DNA from: SVQP01 sp045652835
GTDB taxonomy: Bacteria > Bacillota > Clostridia > Oscillospirales > CAG-272
Assembly: GCA_045652835.1 (NCBI GenBank)
Contig: JAZOLE010000105.1
Span: forward strand, 1 to 58,201
Length of the DNA stretch: 58,201 bases
Direction: 5' to 3'
The position numbers and the translations under genes were made by a program. The notes beneath the pieces were generated by a model. That model was not told the origin of the DNA and did not search any database. It saw only the letters and a program-made list of their open reading frames with translations. Within the stretch, counting starts at the first letter, position 1; each line of letters opens with the position of its first letter. Positions 40,534 to 49,732 of the stretch are shown here, one piece after another.

Positions 40534-42951
40534 ATGAAACAAGTACATCTGATCTGCAACGCACATATAGATCCCATCTGGCAATGGGATTGGCAGGAGG
40601 GCGCCGGCGTGGTGCTTTCCACCTTCCGCTCTGCGGTCAATCTGGCAAGCGAATTTGATTATGTTTTCTGCCACAACGAGGCATCCATTTATAAGTACGT
40701 GGAGGAATACGATCCCGCGCTGTTTGAGGAGATCAAAGCACTTGTAAAGGCAGGCAAATGGCATATTATGGGCGGCTGGTATCTGCAACCCGACTGCAAT
40801 ATGCCCAGCGGTGAGAGCCTTGTGCGACAAATTCTTGAGGGCAAACGGTATTTCCTTGATAAGTTTGGCGTCTTCCCCAGCACCGCGGTCAACTTTGACT
40901 CATTCGGGCACAGCGCAGGACTTGTGCAGATCCTTGCAAAGTGCGGACAGGACAGCTATATCTGCTGCCGCCCCGCGCCGCACGTTGTAAATCTGCCGTC
41001 CAGACAATTCTTGTGGAAAGGACCGGACGGCTCGACCGTCAAGGCAATGCACGCGCATGACGGCGGCTACTCCTCGCCCATGGGCAATTCCCTGCCCGTC
41101 ATTCTTTCCAAGGCAGGTGCGCAGCCCGAGGATACGGTTTGCGTGCTTTGGGGCGTTGGAAATCACGGCGGCGGTCCTTCGCGCAAGGATCTTGCCGATA
41201 TCAAGGCAGAAATGGAAAAGGGTGAGTGGAATCTCATTCACTCCACCCCCGAGCAATTCTTTGCAAGTATTCAACCCACCGAAACCGTGGAACGCTCGCT
41301 GCGCATCTCCATGCCCGGCTGCTACACCTCAATGAGCAAGATCAAGCGCAAGCACGTACAGCTGGAAAACGAGCTGTATATGGCAGAAAAAATGCTGTCC
41401 GCCGCTTGCATTTCGGGGGCGCTGGGCGAATACCCCGAGGACAAGCTGCACGAGATCACGCAGGATCTGCTTAACGCAGAATTTCATGACGTACTGCCCG
41501 GCACCTGCATCCAGTCGGGTGAGGACAATGGTCTGAAGCTGCTTGACCACGGACTTTTGGAAGCCGAGAGACTCAAGACCCGCGCCTTTTTCGCTATGTC
41601 CTTGGAGCATAAGGTGGCAGCCGAGGGCGAATATCCCGTTTTGGTGTATAATTCCAATGCCACGCCTTTTTCGGGCAACGTGGAATTCGAGCTCATGCTT
41701 GCCGATCAGAACTGGACAGACAGCTATACGCATATTATCGTCAAGGACGAGGACGGCAACGAAATCCCCTCGCAGTGCATCAAGGAAGAAAGCAATCTCG
41801 CCCTTGACTGGCGCAAGCGCGTGACCTTCAAGGCAGAGGTGCCGCCCATGAGCATGCGCCGCTACGGTGCGTACGCAATCGTACTGCCCGAAAAGCCGGG
41901 AGCTAAGTGCGCTGACACGGTATTTGATAACGGACACAAGCGCGTGGTGATCGACGGCAAGACCGGTCTGCTCTCCTCGTTTGCCTTGGACGGCAAGGAA
42001 TACGTGCATGACGGCTTTGCGCTGTGCGCATTTGATGACAATCCCGACCCTTGGGCAATGCAGGATTTTCAGCTTTCGCGCCTTGGCACGGGCGAGCGTC
42101 AATTCAAGCTGTGTGAGCAGCCCAACGGTCCTTTTGAGGGTCTTGCTCCCATCTCGGTGATCGAGGACGGCGACATTTACCTTGGCATCGAAGCCCTGTT
42201 TGCATGCGAGCACACCCGTGCGCGCGTGCTGTACAAGATCTATAAAAACAACGACCTTGTGGACGTGGACGTTACGCTGTTCCTTGGCGATATCAACCGC
42301 TTTATCAAGCTCAAGGTGCCCTTCAATGCCGAGGGTCAGCTGATCGGACAGACGGTTTTCGGCACAGAGCCTTTGTATATGGACGCAAGAGAGAACGTTT
42401 CGCAGCGCTTTATCGCGTTGGATGACGGCAAAGCCTGCACAACGGTGCTCAATTCCTGCACCTACGGCAGCCACTTTGAAAACGGTGCGCTTTACCTTTC
42501 CCTTGCACGTGGTGTGACCTATTGCGCCCACCCCATTATGGCAAGACCCATTATCCCCGCAGATCGCTTTATCAAAAAGATCGATCAGGGTGAGAGCAAT
42601 TATGCCTTCCGTCTTGGCGTGTTTGCGCGAGAAGAGCTGGAGAATGCAGCGCAGAGCTTTAACCATAAGCCCTACGTGCTTAACGTGTTCCCCACGGGCA
42701 GCGCACATCCCACCATCAAACCGTTTGAAATCGACCTTGGCAACAGTGCCGTCAGCCTTGTCACGCTCAAGCGCGCGGACGATACCAAGGACACCTATAT
42801 CCTGCGACTGTTCAACAACACCCCCGACGCGCAAAGCGGCACGCTGACCCTTTGCGGCGCAGAACTTCCGCTGACATATACCCCCTACGAGGTCAAGACC
42901 GTGCTGTACCAAAACGGCACGCTGACCGAGTCGGCACAGATGTTGATTTGA
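40534..42951 (+). CDS. Alpha-mannosidase, glycoside hydrolase family 38
   Basis: An 805-residue GH38 enzyme that hydrolyses alpha-mannosides with retention, using a divalent metal. Metal ligands and active site are readable: H11-x-D13 (NAHIDPIW), nucleophile D122 in NFDSFGHS with H126, and a later His in AEFHDVLPGT. The middle and C-terminal beta domains fit the family length. No signal peptide, so it is expected to act in the cytoplasm on imported mannosides. It is a single-gene unit with a good promoter and a bidirectional terminator downstream. Confidence 0.92.
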   Translation: MKQVHLICNAHIDPIWQWDWQEGAGVVLSTFRSAVNLASEFDYVFCHNEASIYKYVEEYDPALFEEIKALVKAGKWHIMGGWYLQPDCNMPSGESLVRQILEGKRYFLDKFGVFPSTAVNFDSFGHSAGLVQILAKCGQDSYICCRPAPHVVNLPSRQFLWKGPDGSTVKAMHAHDGGYSSPMGNSLPVILSKAGAQPEDTVCVLWGVGNHGGGPSRKDLADIKAEMEKGEWNLIHSTPEQFFASIQPTETVERSLRISMPGCYTSMSKIKRKHVQLENELYMAEKMLSAACISGALGEYPEDKLHEITQDLLNAEFHDVLPGTCIQSGEDNGLKLLDHGLLEAERLKTRAFFAMSLEHKVAAEGEYPVLVYNSNATPFSGNVEFELMLADQNWTDSYTHIIVKDEDGNEIPSQCIKEESNLALDWRKRVTFKAEVPPMSMRRYGAYAIVLPEKPGAKCADTVFDNGHKRVVIDGKTGLLSSFALDGKEYVHDGFALCAFDDNPDPWAMQDFQLSRLGTGERQFKLCEQPNGPFEGLAPISVIEDGDIYLGIEALFACEHTRARVLYKIYKNNDLVDVDVTLFLGDINRFIKLKVPFNAEGQLIGQTVFGTEPLYMDARENVSQRFIALDDGKACTTVLNSCTYGSHFENGALYLSLARGVTYCAHPIMARPIIPADRFIKKIDQGESNYAFRLGVFAREELENAAQSFNHKPYVLNVFPTGSAHPTIKPFEIDLGNSAVSLVTLKRADDTKDTYILRLFNNTPDAQSGTLTLCGAELPLTYTPYEVKTVLYQNGTLTESAQMLI

Positions 42952-43031
42952 TTGTTTTCCCCTGCGAAATGTTGTTTGCGCAGGCACGGGATCGTCGAGG
43001 CGCCCCGCCCAAAAACAAACTAACTCCATAC

Positions 43032-43061
43032 AAAAAGCACTCGCTCTCGCGAGTGCTTTTT
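43032..43061. terminator. Bidirectional terminator between GH38 and anti-sigma genes
   Basis: Perfect 13-base arms (43032-43044 and 43049-43061) with loop TCTC, A-run and T-run at the outer ends. It lies between the convergent GH38 gene and the minus-strand gene ending at 43066. Confidence 0.9.
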
Positions 43062-43065
43062 GCTT

Positions 43066-44253
43066 TTATTCCGGCACGGCAACGTCGCCATCGCTCAGAT
43101 ACGCCTCGTCGATCGAGCACGCATCGGTGATCAGATTTCCGTCCTCCACCGCAATGCCGCCGCGGAACGTGACCACCACAAGGTCGCCCACACCCACGCC
43201 TGCATATTCAATGCAACGTCTGATGCGGATATCCGCCATGGATACGCGGAACACCATGCCCTCGCTCTGCTTAACGCACATAATGCTGTCATCAATATAC
43301 ACGTATCCGTCCTTGATATCCACCACCGTGCCTGCCAGACGGTATTCGTAAGGCTCCATGGGCTTTTCGACCGAATTGGTCATGGCGTAGTCAATGATCT
43401 TGCCCGCAGCCTCCGTGCCGATCTCGTAAATATACGCATAATCAAACACGTTTGTCCACAAATATCCGTCCTTGGTGATATACATCGCCTTTTTGTAAAC
43501 ACCTAACGCATCCGAGGTCATGGTGAAGCTGAGATATTCCTCGCTGCGCTCCCATTTGTCGCTATCCGCGTGCAATTTGGCATCCCTGCAGGAGGCAAGC
43601 ACCTCGATGATATAGGCGTCATCGGTCAAGGCATAATCCGTCTCGTCTCTCTTTTCATGCTCGGCAAAGCGATCAAGCTCCAGCACCTCGGCAAGGTTAT
43701 ACCGATCGAACAACTCGCCAAGCGTTGCGGGCTTTTCCAGTAAACCATCCCGACATTTGTATACATACCAATCGCCCTCCAGGCCTACTGCAATGATGCT
43801 TTCCTTGGGCATCCCGTTGATCTCTCGCACCTCAAAGCCGAGATAATTGCCTAACTTGTCACCAAGATGCTCAACTCGAACCGTAACGCTGCTGCAATCG
43901 TAATTTCGGAAATTCCAAAGGATATAACGGTGCTTTTCCTGCACAGTCAAATACTCATCCGGCCATATAATCGCAGTTTCCGTCCCCGACACGGATGCAT
44001 ACTTGTAATGGCGTTTCATATCTCCAAACGAAATCACCTTACCCGTGGGATAATACCCCTCAGGCAGCATGTCATCGTCAAGCATCATCGGAACGGCAAT
44101 CGCGCCTGCCAATATGACCACGCAAAGGCACGCTGCGGTCAGTATGCTCCACTTAAACCACGGCTGCTTTGCCTCTCTTCTTTCTCTTGCGGATGCGCCC
44201 ACAAGATCCGTATCAATCTCGCCCATGGCTTCTGCGATCTTCGGTATTTTCAT
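43066..44253 (-). CDS. Anti-sigma-like single-pass membrane protein
   Basis: A 395-residue protein with a short cytoplasmic N-terminus (MKIPKIAEAMGEIDTDLVGASARERREAK), one membrane span (about 35-57) and a large extracytoplasmic domain without a recognised family. This N-terminal pattern (IxEAMGxIDxDLI) is common in clostridial proteins encoded right after ECF sigma factors, and the start overlaps the sigma stop as ATGA. The inferred role is to hold the sigma factor inactive at the membrane until an external signal arrives; the signal is unknown. It ends at a strong terminator. Confidence 0.7.
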   Translation of the reverse strand: MKIPKIAEAMGEIDTDLVGASARERREAKQPWFKWSILTAACLCVVILAGAIAVPMMLDDDMLPEGYYPTGKVISFGDMKRHYKYASVSGTETAIIWPDEYLTVQEKHRYILWNFRNYDCSSVTVRVEHLGDKLGNYLGFEVREINGMPKESIIAVGLEGDWYVYKCRDGLLEKPATLGELFDRYNLAEVLELDRFAEHEKRDETDYALTDDAYIIEVLASCRDAKLHADSDKWERSEEYLSFTMTSDALGVYKKAMYITKDGYLWTNVFDYAYIYEIGTEAAGKIIDYAMTNSVEKPMEPYEYRLAGTVVDIKDGYVYIDDSIMCVKQSEGMVFRVSMADIRIRRCIEYAGVGVGDLVVVTFRGGIAVEDGNLITDACSIDEAYLSDGDVAVPE

Positions 44254-44807
44254 ATTCCAATTCCCTCCTTGGTTAAATGCTCCTTGAGCTTGTTTCGGGT
44301 GTGATACAGCATGCTCTTGACCTTGCTTTGGCTAAAGCCGTAACGCTTAGCAATCTCGTCTATCGAGTCAAAGAAATAATACTTGCGGATAAACACACCG
44401 CGCACGTCCTCGCTCTGCTCGCGCAAAAACGCGCTGATCGCACCTGCAATCTCGCCCTCGCGTCCGCTCACCGCCTCATCGGGCAGTATTTCTTCCAGCT
44501 CGGACAGCGACACGACCAAATCGCGGCTGCACTTTTGCCGTGTCATTGCACGCAAGCGTTTGAGTGAAAGATTGCGCACCACGCGACACACAAACGCGCA
44601 AAAATCCTCCGGACGCGCAGGCGGAATGGCATTCCACACACCCAAGTACGCATCGTTAACGCATTCCTCAGCATCCTGCGCATTGCCCAAAATATTGCGC
44701 GCAAGACGCAGGCACAGCTTACCGTATTTGTCTGTAGTCTCTCTGATCGCACGCTCATCACGCGCAAAATACAGCTCAATAATACTGCGATCGTCCATAC
44801 CGCGCAT
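44250..44807 (-). CDS. RNA polymerase sigma factor, ECF (sigma-70 family)
   Basis: A 185-residue ECF sigma factor. Region 2 is ERAIRETTDKYGKLCLRLARNILGNAQDAEECVNDAYLGVWNAIPP, the sigma-70 region 2 pattern with AEECVNDxYLxxW. Region 4 is FIRKYYFFDSIDEIAKRYGFSQSKVKSMLYHTRNKLKEHL. The open frame continues to 44981, but that part overlaps the tRNA-Ser and its terminator; GGGGAGGTGA 6-8 bases before the ATG at 44807 decides the start. It is translationally coupled to the anti-sigma-like gene (ATGA). Confidence 0.88.
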   Translation of the reverse strand: MRGMDDRSIIELYFARDERAIRETTDKYGKLCLRLARNILGNAQDAEECVNDAYLGVWNAIPPARPEDFCAFVCRVVRNLSLKRLRAMTRQKCSRDLVVSLSELEEILPDEAVSGREGEIAGAISAFLREQSEDVRGVFIRKYYFFDSIDEIAKRYGFSQSKVKSMLYHTRNKLKEHLTKEGIGI

Positions 44808-44901
44808 GCCACTCACCTCCCCTTGATATTCGAAAGCGCCTTCAACCATACAGTACCCTTTTGAGGGATGTCGGTTGCAAAAAATCGAAATATTATAATA
44901 G

Positions 44902-44930
44902 AAAAAAGGAGAACCGAGCGGTTCTCCTTT
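44902..44930 (-). terminator. Terminator of tRNA-Ser
   Basis: Minus strand: AAAGGAGAACCG pairs with CGGTTCTCCTTT (44905-44930, loop 2 bases) and is followed by U6 (44902-44907). It isolates the tRNA from the downstream sigma factor gene. Confidence 0.88.
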
Positions 44931-44938
44931 GACTTTTA

Positions 44939-45026
44939 TGGCGGAGGCAGAGGGATTCGAACCCCCGTGGGGAAGCCCCAAACGGTTTTCAAGACCGCCT
45001 CGTTATGACCACTTCGATATGCCTCC
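44939..45026 (-). tRNA. tRNA-Ser (anticodon UGA)
   Basis: An 88-base tRNA with encoded CCA. The acceptor stem GGAGGCA pairs with TGCCTCC. The anticodon loop CTTGAAA gives anticodon TGA. A long variable arm, as needed for serine tRNAs, and the T-loop GGTTCGAATCC are present. A near-consensus promoter lies upstream and a terminator downstream, so it is a single-gene unit. Confidence 0.96.
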
Positions 45027-45044
45027 ATATGTGTAACGCATTGT

Positions 45045-45073
45045 ATTATATCACAAACTTTTGCTTTTGGCAA
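45045..45073 (-). promoter_or_regulatory. Promoter of tRNA-Ser
   Basis: Minus strand TTGCCA (45068-45073), 17-base spacer, TATAAT (45045-45050), 19 bases before the tRNA 5' end. Confidence 0.85.
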
Positions 45074-45124
45074 GGGTTTTAGCGAGATAAATTTGAAATT
45101 TATCAGTATTTTTCTCTTGAGCGA

Positions 45125-45160
45125 AAAACAATAAAGGCTCTGCCGTACAGCAGAGCCTTT
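45125..45160 (-). terminator. Terminator of the murC-EEP-MBL operon
   Basis: Minus strand: 11-base stem AAAGGCTCTGC with its complement (45133-45143 and 45150-45160, loop 6), then ATTGTTTTTC. It is about 40 bases after the stop at 45202. Confidence 0.85.
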
Positions 45161-45201
45161 GTGATTGGTCGATACTATTTTATTCGTGCAAATTTTAATT
45201 C

Positions 45202-46503
45202 TTATTTGTAATCCGGCATAGACAGCTCGGCGTCATCGGCAAAGGTGGTGCCCCATTCGCGGGTGTACTGTCCAAGACCTGCTATCAGGATTTCCTTGGT
45301 GTAGCTGCGCTCCTCAAGGGCTTTGCGCACGTCATAGTGGCGCTCCTTCTGATCATACAGCCACTTGTTGCAGGGATAATACAGAATGGAAGCCTCTACA
45401 AGCTCGTAAAACGCCAGCGGCACGTCCTCAACGCCATGGTGGGAAACCTGACAGATGTTGCTCTTGAGATAATCACCATACATCTCGGTCATCAAATTGG
45501 TGCCCTCTTTACCAATGTCGCCCGTAAACAGGGCACTGTAATCCTCGGTATAAATACGCGTGACAAGGCTGGAATTATTGAAGTAGTTATTGTGATTGCC
45601 CACCTTGAACAGATCGTCCGCAGCAAGCAGCACCTCAAGCTTAAAGTCGCCAAATGTAAACTCCATACCTGTATGCGCATACACGGTCTTGGCGCCAAGC
45701 TTTGCAATATCTGCGTGGATATCGGTGTTGAAATAATCATCACCGCCGATCTTTTTGCCAAGCTCCGACTCAATGGGCGCAAAGATCACGTACTCAACCT
45801 TGACGTCGTCCGCCTTTCTGTTGCAGATATAAGAAAACGCGGGATAATGGTCATCGTGAGAGTGCGTCAGCACCCAAGCGCGGATCAGGGGTGTACCCTC
45901 GTCGCCATGCAGCTCCTTGATTTGCGCCAATACCTTGGTAGCGCGCTTTTCATACGAGCCGTCATACACGATAAACGAGCCGTCGGGCAGCTGTACAATA
46001 TAGCACATGCCGTTGACGTTGGAGGCATCACGCAGCTGTGTGACCGAGGGCTTGACCGAGCCCTGCATGATCTCGGGGCTCTGTGTGGGAGGCAGCGTAT
46101 CACCTGCGGTCTTGGAGGTCACAACGCTCAGCTCACCGCTGCTCTTGATCCAATAGAGATGCGCCATCTCTGCACCGTTTGTCAGCGTGCAGAACAAATT
46201 GCCCACCTTTTCGCTCTCGGAATACACGCCATAGCCATTCTGCAAATAGAAAGAACGTACGCCTGCAAAATCCTCAGCGGTCTTGCCTTTATAGGTACGC
46301 AGGATCGAATCATCCTGGCACTTATACGTAATATCGGCGTATCCGTAGCTTTCGGGGTCAATGGGATCGGGCAAGGTTTCCCCTTCCGTTTCACCTACGG
46401 TGTCATTTCCCTGCCCCTGCTCTGTGGTGCAGGCTACCATGGGAATCAACATAACAAGCAGCAATAACAAGGTTGTCAGGGTCAGAAAAGCATTTCTTTT
46501 CAT
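45202..46503 (-). CDS. Metallo-beta-lactamase-fold hydrolase, lipoprotein
   Basis: A 433-residue lipoprotein. The signal peptide MKRNAFLTLTTLLLLLVMLI ends in the lipobox PMVAC. The MBL fold is shown by VLTHSHDDHYP (HxHxDH), ALFTGDIGKEG and CQVSHHGV, with the strand IVYDGSYE leading in. The closest group is ComEC/Rec2-like or small-molecule MBL hydrolases; the substrate is unknown. The start at 46503 is used because AAAGGACG lies upstream and the signal peptide begins there; the in-frame ATG at 46521 overlaps the preceding stop as ATGA but lacks a site. Last gene of the murC unit. Confidence 0.82.
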   Translation of the reverse strand: MKRNAFLTLTTLLLLLVMLIPMVACTTEQGQGNDTVGETEGETLPDPIDPESYGYADITYKCQDDSILRTYKGKTAEDFAGVRSFYLQNGYGVYSESEKVGNLFCTLTNGAEMAHLYWIKSSGELSVVTSKTAGDTLPPTQSPEIMQGSVKPSVTQLRDASNVNGMCYIVQLPDGSFIVYDGSYEKRATKVLAQIKELHGDEGTPLIRAWVLTHSHDDHYPAFSYICNRKADDVKVEYVIFAPIESELGKKIGGDDYFNTDIHADIAKLGAKTVYAHTGMEFTFGDFKLEVLLAADDLFKVGNHNNYFNNSSLVTRIYTEDYSALFTGDIGKEGTNLMTEMYGDYLKSNICQVSHHGVEDVPLAFYELVEASILYYPCNKWLYDQKERHYDVRKALEERSYTKEILIAGLGQYTREWGTTFADDAELSMPDYK

Positions 46504-46517
46504 GATTGGACGTCCTT

Positions 46518-47282
46518 TCATATTTCAATTTCTGCCATGATGGCAAAGTGATCGGAATAATACAGCCCTTGCTGCTCTACATCATCGGGAATGATGTAGC
46601 ATGCGTGGCAGGTGCCGTTTGCGAAAATATAGTCGATCTTGGAACAGACCTCTTTTCTGCCGAAGTTATGGAAGGTACCGCCAAGCTCTGCCGTGACGTC
46701 CTGCGCGCCCCTTGCAAGCATGGCTTGCGTGATCAGCTGCATCTCGGGCTTGTGCGGTTTTGCGTTCATGTCACCCGTCAGAATAAGGGGCTGGGGATAC
46801 CCCTCCAGCTTTGCGCACAAAAGCGCTGCCTCGATCTGTCTTGCAATCACGCCCACGTGGTCAAGGTGTGTGTTGCACATGCAAAGATCCTTGCCGCCTG
46901 CAATGTGATGCAGCACTGCCACGGTTGCCATACGCGGGCATTCGCTCTGGTCGCCGCCCAAATTGGAGCCTGGCACCGAGGGCGTGGCACTCAGCCAGAA
47001 ATTATCCACACCGATCACGGTAAAGGTGTCCTTGCGGTACGCAATCGCCATAGACTCGCCCGTACAGTCACGCTCTCTGCCGCAGCCCACAAAGGCATAG
47101 GCAGGCATGGCTTGCTCCAGATACGCGCGCATGAGGTGCGTGCACTCCTGAAAGCCAATGACATCGGGCTTTTGCTGCTCCAGCATTTGGGTTACGCGCT
47201 CGCGGCGGTTGGTAAAGCTGTTGATGCCGTCACCTGCGTTATCCACGCGCAAGTTATAAGTCATTACCTTGATCGTTGCCAT
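46518..47282 (-). CDS. Endonuclease/exonuclease/phosphatase (EEP) family protein
   Basis: A 254-residue EEP-fold metallohydrolase: VMTYNLRVDN (metal-binding Asn), VIGFQE (catalytic Glu), CNTHLDHVG (His), LTGDMNAKP (Asp/Asn), and YSDHFAIMAEI (Asp-His at the C-terminus). It has no signal peptide. Similar stand-alone EEP proteins in gut bacteria are usually annotated as phosphatase/phosphodiesterase; no nucleic acid specificity can be claimed. It starts 12 bases after murC and overlaps the ATGA of the next frame, so it belongs to the same operon. Confidence 0.88.
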   Translation of the reverse strand: MATIKVMTYNLRVDNAGDGINSFTNRRERVTQMLEQQKPDVIGFQECTHLMRAYLEQAMPAYAFVGCGRERDCTGESMAIAYRKDTFTVIGVDNFWLSATPSVPGSNLGGDQSECPRMATVAVLHHIAGGKDLCMCNTHLDHVGVIARQIEAALLCAKLEGYPQPLILTGDMNAKPHKPEMQLITQAMLARGAQDVTAELGGTFHNFGRKEVCSKIDYIFANGTCHACYIIPDDVEQQGLYYSDHFAIMAEIEI

Positions 47283-47294
47283 TTTATTTCTCCT

Positions 47295-48698
47295 TTATTT
47301 TTGCAAGTGTAATTGGTCAAATAAGCGGTACACGTCACCCGCACCCATGACTACCACAGCGTCGTGCTCGGTAACCTCGTCACCAAGCAGCTCTGCCACC
47401 TTTTGCAGATCGGGTTGATAGGTCGCCTTTGCACCAACCTTGGACGCAAGCTTTGCAGAGCTGATGCCCTTACTGTCCTTTTCTCTTGCAGCGTAAATAT
47501 CCACCAGGATCACGCGATCGGCTTGCTCAAACGCTCCCGCAAACTGGTCTGCCAGCTGTGCGGTGCGGCTGTAGGTATGCGGCTGGAACACGCAAAAGAC
47601 GCGCTCAAAGCCCATTTGCGCCATACCCTGCAGCGTTGCCGTCACCTCGGTGGGGTGATGTCCGTAATCGTCATACACCGCAGCACCGTTGAGCTTGCCC
47701 TTATACTCCATGCGTCTGCCTGCACCGCGAAAAGCGTGCAAGCCGCTTGCGATATCCTCGGCACACAAGCCGCACAAATGCGCGCTTGCGGCAGCCGCCA
47801 ATGCGTTATATACGTTATGTCTGCCCGGCACGCTAAGCGCAACGTGCGCAAAATACTCACCGTCCAGCAGAATATCAAACGTGGGGAATCCGCCTTCATA
47901 AGTCAGATTGACCGCACGGAAGGTGGCATACTCGTTCTCAATACCAAACGTGACCGTGCCGCCTACGTACTGCGAAAGCGACGCCATGACCTCGGGATCG
48001 TCACAGTTTGCCACGGCAAAGCCGCTCTCACCCGTCAGATCGGCATACTTGCCAAACGAGGTGCGGATCTGCTCCATGCTCTTGAAATAATCCACGTGCT
48101 CCATCTCCACGTTGAGCAGCACGGCAATGCCGGGATTGAAATCCAAGAAGGAATCCATGTACTCGCACGCCTCAAAGATGAAATGCTGCTTGCCACCGAT
48201 GCGGTACGCACCGCCAAGACAAGCCGTTGTAGCACCCGAGAGCACGGTGGGGTCAGCACCCGCATCCACAAAAATCTGCGCACACATCGAGGTGCAGGTG
48301 CTCTTGCCGTGCATGCCCGCAATGCCGATGCGGTGCACGTATCCCATCATGATATAGCCAAGGTAGTCTGCGCGCGACACGCAAGGAATGCCCTCGGCTT
48401 TGGCATATGCATATTCGGGGTTGTCAGGCGAGATCGCCACAGTATACACCACCATATCCGCGCCTTGCGCTGCTTCGGCACTATGCTCGTAATGCACCAA
48501 AATGCCGCTCTCCTGCAGCTCCCGGGTCACCGCGGTACACGTGCGGTCGGTGCCGCTGACAACGTATCCGCGCTCACGCGTGATCAATGCCAAAGAGGAC
48601 ATCATCACGCCACCCACACCAATAAAATGGATATGCTTTGCGCCGTCCAGCATTTGCGCAATGGCGGCTGCACCGTAATGCGTATTGGGAGTAGCCAT
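47295..48698 (-). CDS. murC: UDP-N-acetylmuramate--L-alanine ligase
   Basis: A 467-residue Mur ligase that adds L-alanine to UDP-MurNAc in peptidoglycan synthesis. N-terminal IHFIGVGGVMMSSLA is the UDP-binding Rossmann motif. The ATP loop reads GMHGKST where GTHGKTT is common, so Thr to Met and Thr to Ser substitutions are present. FEACEYMDSFL and NVEMEHVDYF cover the metal/ATP site. YDDYGHHPTE and FQPHTYSRT mark the C-terminal domain. AAGGAG precedes the ATG. It is the first gene of a three-gene minus-strand unit. Confidence 0.95.
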   Translation of the reverse strand: MATPNTHYGAAAIAQMLDGAKHIHFIGVGGVMMSSLALITRERGYVVSGTDRTCTAVTRELQESGILVHYEHSAEAAQGADMVVYTVAISPDNPEYAYAKAEGIPCVSRADYLGYIMMGYVHRIGIAGMHGKSTCTSMCAQIFVDAGADPTVLSGATTACLGGAYRIGGKQHFIFEACEYMDSFLDFNPGIAVLLNVEMEHVDYFKSMEQIRTSFGKYADLTGESGFAVANCDDPEVMASLSQYVGGTVTFGIENEYATFRAVNLTYEGGFPTFDILLDGEYFAHVALSVPGRHNVYNALAAAASAHLCGLCAEDIASGLHAFRGAGRRMEYKGKLNGAAVYDDYGHHPTEVTATLQGMAQMGFERVFCVFQPHTYSRTAQLADQFAGAFEQADRVILVDIYAAREKDSKGISSAKLASKVGAKATYQPDLQKVAELLGDEVTEHDAVVVMGAGDVYRLFDQLHLQK

Positions 48699-48792
48699 AC
48701 TTTCTCCTTATCTCATGTTCATAAATTATATTTATGTTCGTAACAGTTTTTTTACCAGACAAGCCGATATTCACACAAAATACCGACGACGT

Positions 48793-48823
48793 TTGAATAA
48801 GCATCACATAACGGTTGTATAAT
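48793..48823 (+). promoter_or_regulatory. Possible promoter of spoVG
   Basis: TATAAT (48818-48823) with TTGAAT (48793-48798) 19 bases upstream; the spacing is long. The region is divergent with murC. A sigma-H promoter, as in Bacillus, cannot be confirmed. Confidence 0.35.
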
Positions 48824-48874
48824 TGCTTTATACCGCTATACAAGTTTATCTTTATGAATACGGAGGACCGGATT

Positions 48875-49171
48875 ATGCAGATCACAGATATCAAAATCAG
48901 AAAACTTTTTGATGACGGCCCCATGAAAGCCATTGTTTCTATCACCTTCGACCATCAGCTGGCTGTACATGACATCAAAGTCATCTATGCACGCGAAAAG
49001 TACTTTATCGTGATGCCCAGTCGCAAGAATCCCGATGAAACCTACAGAGACATTGCTCACCCCATCAACGCGCAGTTCCGCGCCGAGCTGGAGGAGGCTG
49101 TAATCGTAGCGTATCAAAAGGAAGTTGAGCTTGCAGCCCTTGCTGCCCAGCAAGAGCCCGCTACGGTTTAA
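48875..49171 (+). CDS. spoVG: SpoVG family regulatory RNA/DNA-binding protein
   Basis: A 98-residue SpoVG protein: MQITDIKIRKLFDDGPMKAIVSITFDHQLAVHDIKVI, then FIVMPSRKNPDETYRDIAHPIN. The MPS-x-K/R and FRDIAHPIN motifs are diagnostic (here YRDIAHPIN). SpoVG binds nucleic acids and modulates septation, sporulation and other processes. Start at 48875, with GGAGG 8 bases upstream; the longer frame from 48815 has no site. A good terminator follows (49191-49220). Confidence 0.95.
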   Translation: MQITDIKIRKLFDDGPMKAIVSITFDHQLAVHDIKVIYAREKYFIVMPSRKNPDETYRDIAHPINAQFRAELEEAVIVAYQKEVELAALAAQQEPATV

Positions 49172-49190
49172 GCAACTCTTAAGCCCGAGA

Positions 49191-49220
49191 AGAACTCCCG
49201 AAACGGGGGTTCTTTTTTTT
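49191..49220 (+). terminator. Terminator of spoVG
   Basis: AGAACTCCCG-AAA-CGGGGGTTCT (49191-49213, one G-U pair) followed by T8. Confidence 0.92.
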
Positions 49221-49224
49221 GCGC

Positions 49225-49731
49225 CTACAGGCTGCCCGTACCGAACAAAATTCCCTGATTTCCCAGCGTCAGCGTGCCGAATTTGCCATCCTGCAACGCC
49301 CCGGGATTGCACACAAGCAGCGGCTTTTTGAGCGCCTGCGCGCAAAATCTCTCGCCAGCGTCAAACCATTGCTGCCTTTGTATATGCGTGTGCCCATACA
49401 GCAGCACGTCCGCTTGTGCCTGTGCGGCAAACGCGCAGGCGCGCTCCATGCCGCCCTTGACACCGTGGGTATGGCCGTGCATCATGAGAATGCGATAAGC
49501 CCCTACCTCCAAGAGTGCATGCTCAGGTGCACTCTGCCCCTCAAATTGGGTATAAAAATCACAATTGCCGCGCACGCAGCGCACGCAAAAATCCTGATAT
49601 TCCAGCACGCGAAGATCTCGCAGCCCGTCGCCCAAAAACAGCACGGCATCCGGCTTGCGCAGCTGCAGCTCGATCGCGCGATCTACAAGATCTGCTCTGC
49701 CGTGGGAATCGGACAGTACCAGATATTCCAT
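49225..49731 (-). CDS. YfcE/MJ0936-type phosphodiesterase
   Basis: A 168-residue metallophosphoesterase of the small YfcE-like class. Motifs in order: VLSDSHG, FLGDGLRDL, VRGNCD, MMHGHTHGVKGG and YGHTHIQ, then VCNPGAL. These bind two metals and hydrolyse phosphodiesters; the natural substrate is unknown. It follows the lipid kinase gene by one base on the same strand, so the two are co-transcribed. Confidence 0.9.
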   Translation of the reverse strand: MEYLVLSDSHGRADLVDRAIELQLRKPDAVLFLGDGLRDLRVLEYQDFCVRCVRGNCDFYTQFEGQSAPEHALLEVGAYRILMMHGHTHGVKGGMERACAFAAQAQADVLLYGHTHIQRQQWFDAGERFCAQALKKPLLVCNPGALQDGKFGTLTLGNQGILFGTGSL

Positions 49732-49732
49732 C

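Noticed and set aside
44893..44898. TATAAT on the minus strand upstream of the sigma factor gene as its promoter
   Set aside because: The matching -35 would fall inside the tRNA terminator stem with a poor sequence (TTCTCC). An ECF gene may also use its own sigma, so no promoter is called.
44808..44981. N-terminal extension of the ECF sigma factor
   Set aside because: This part overlaps the tRNA-Ser 3' end and its terminator. A good ribosome binding site supports the start at 44807.
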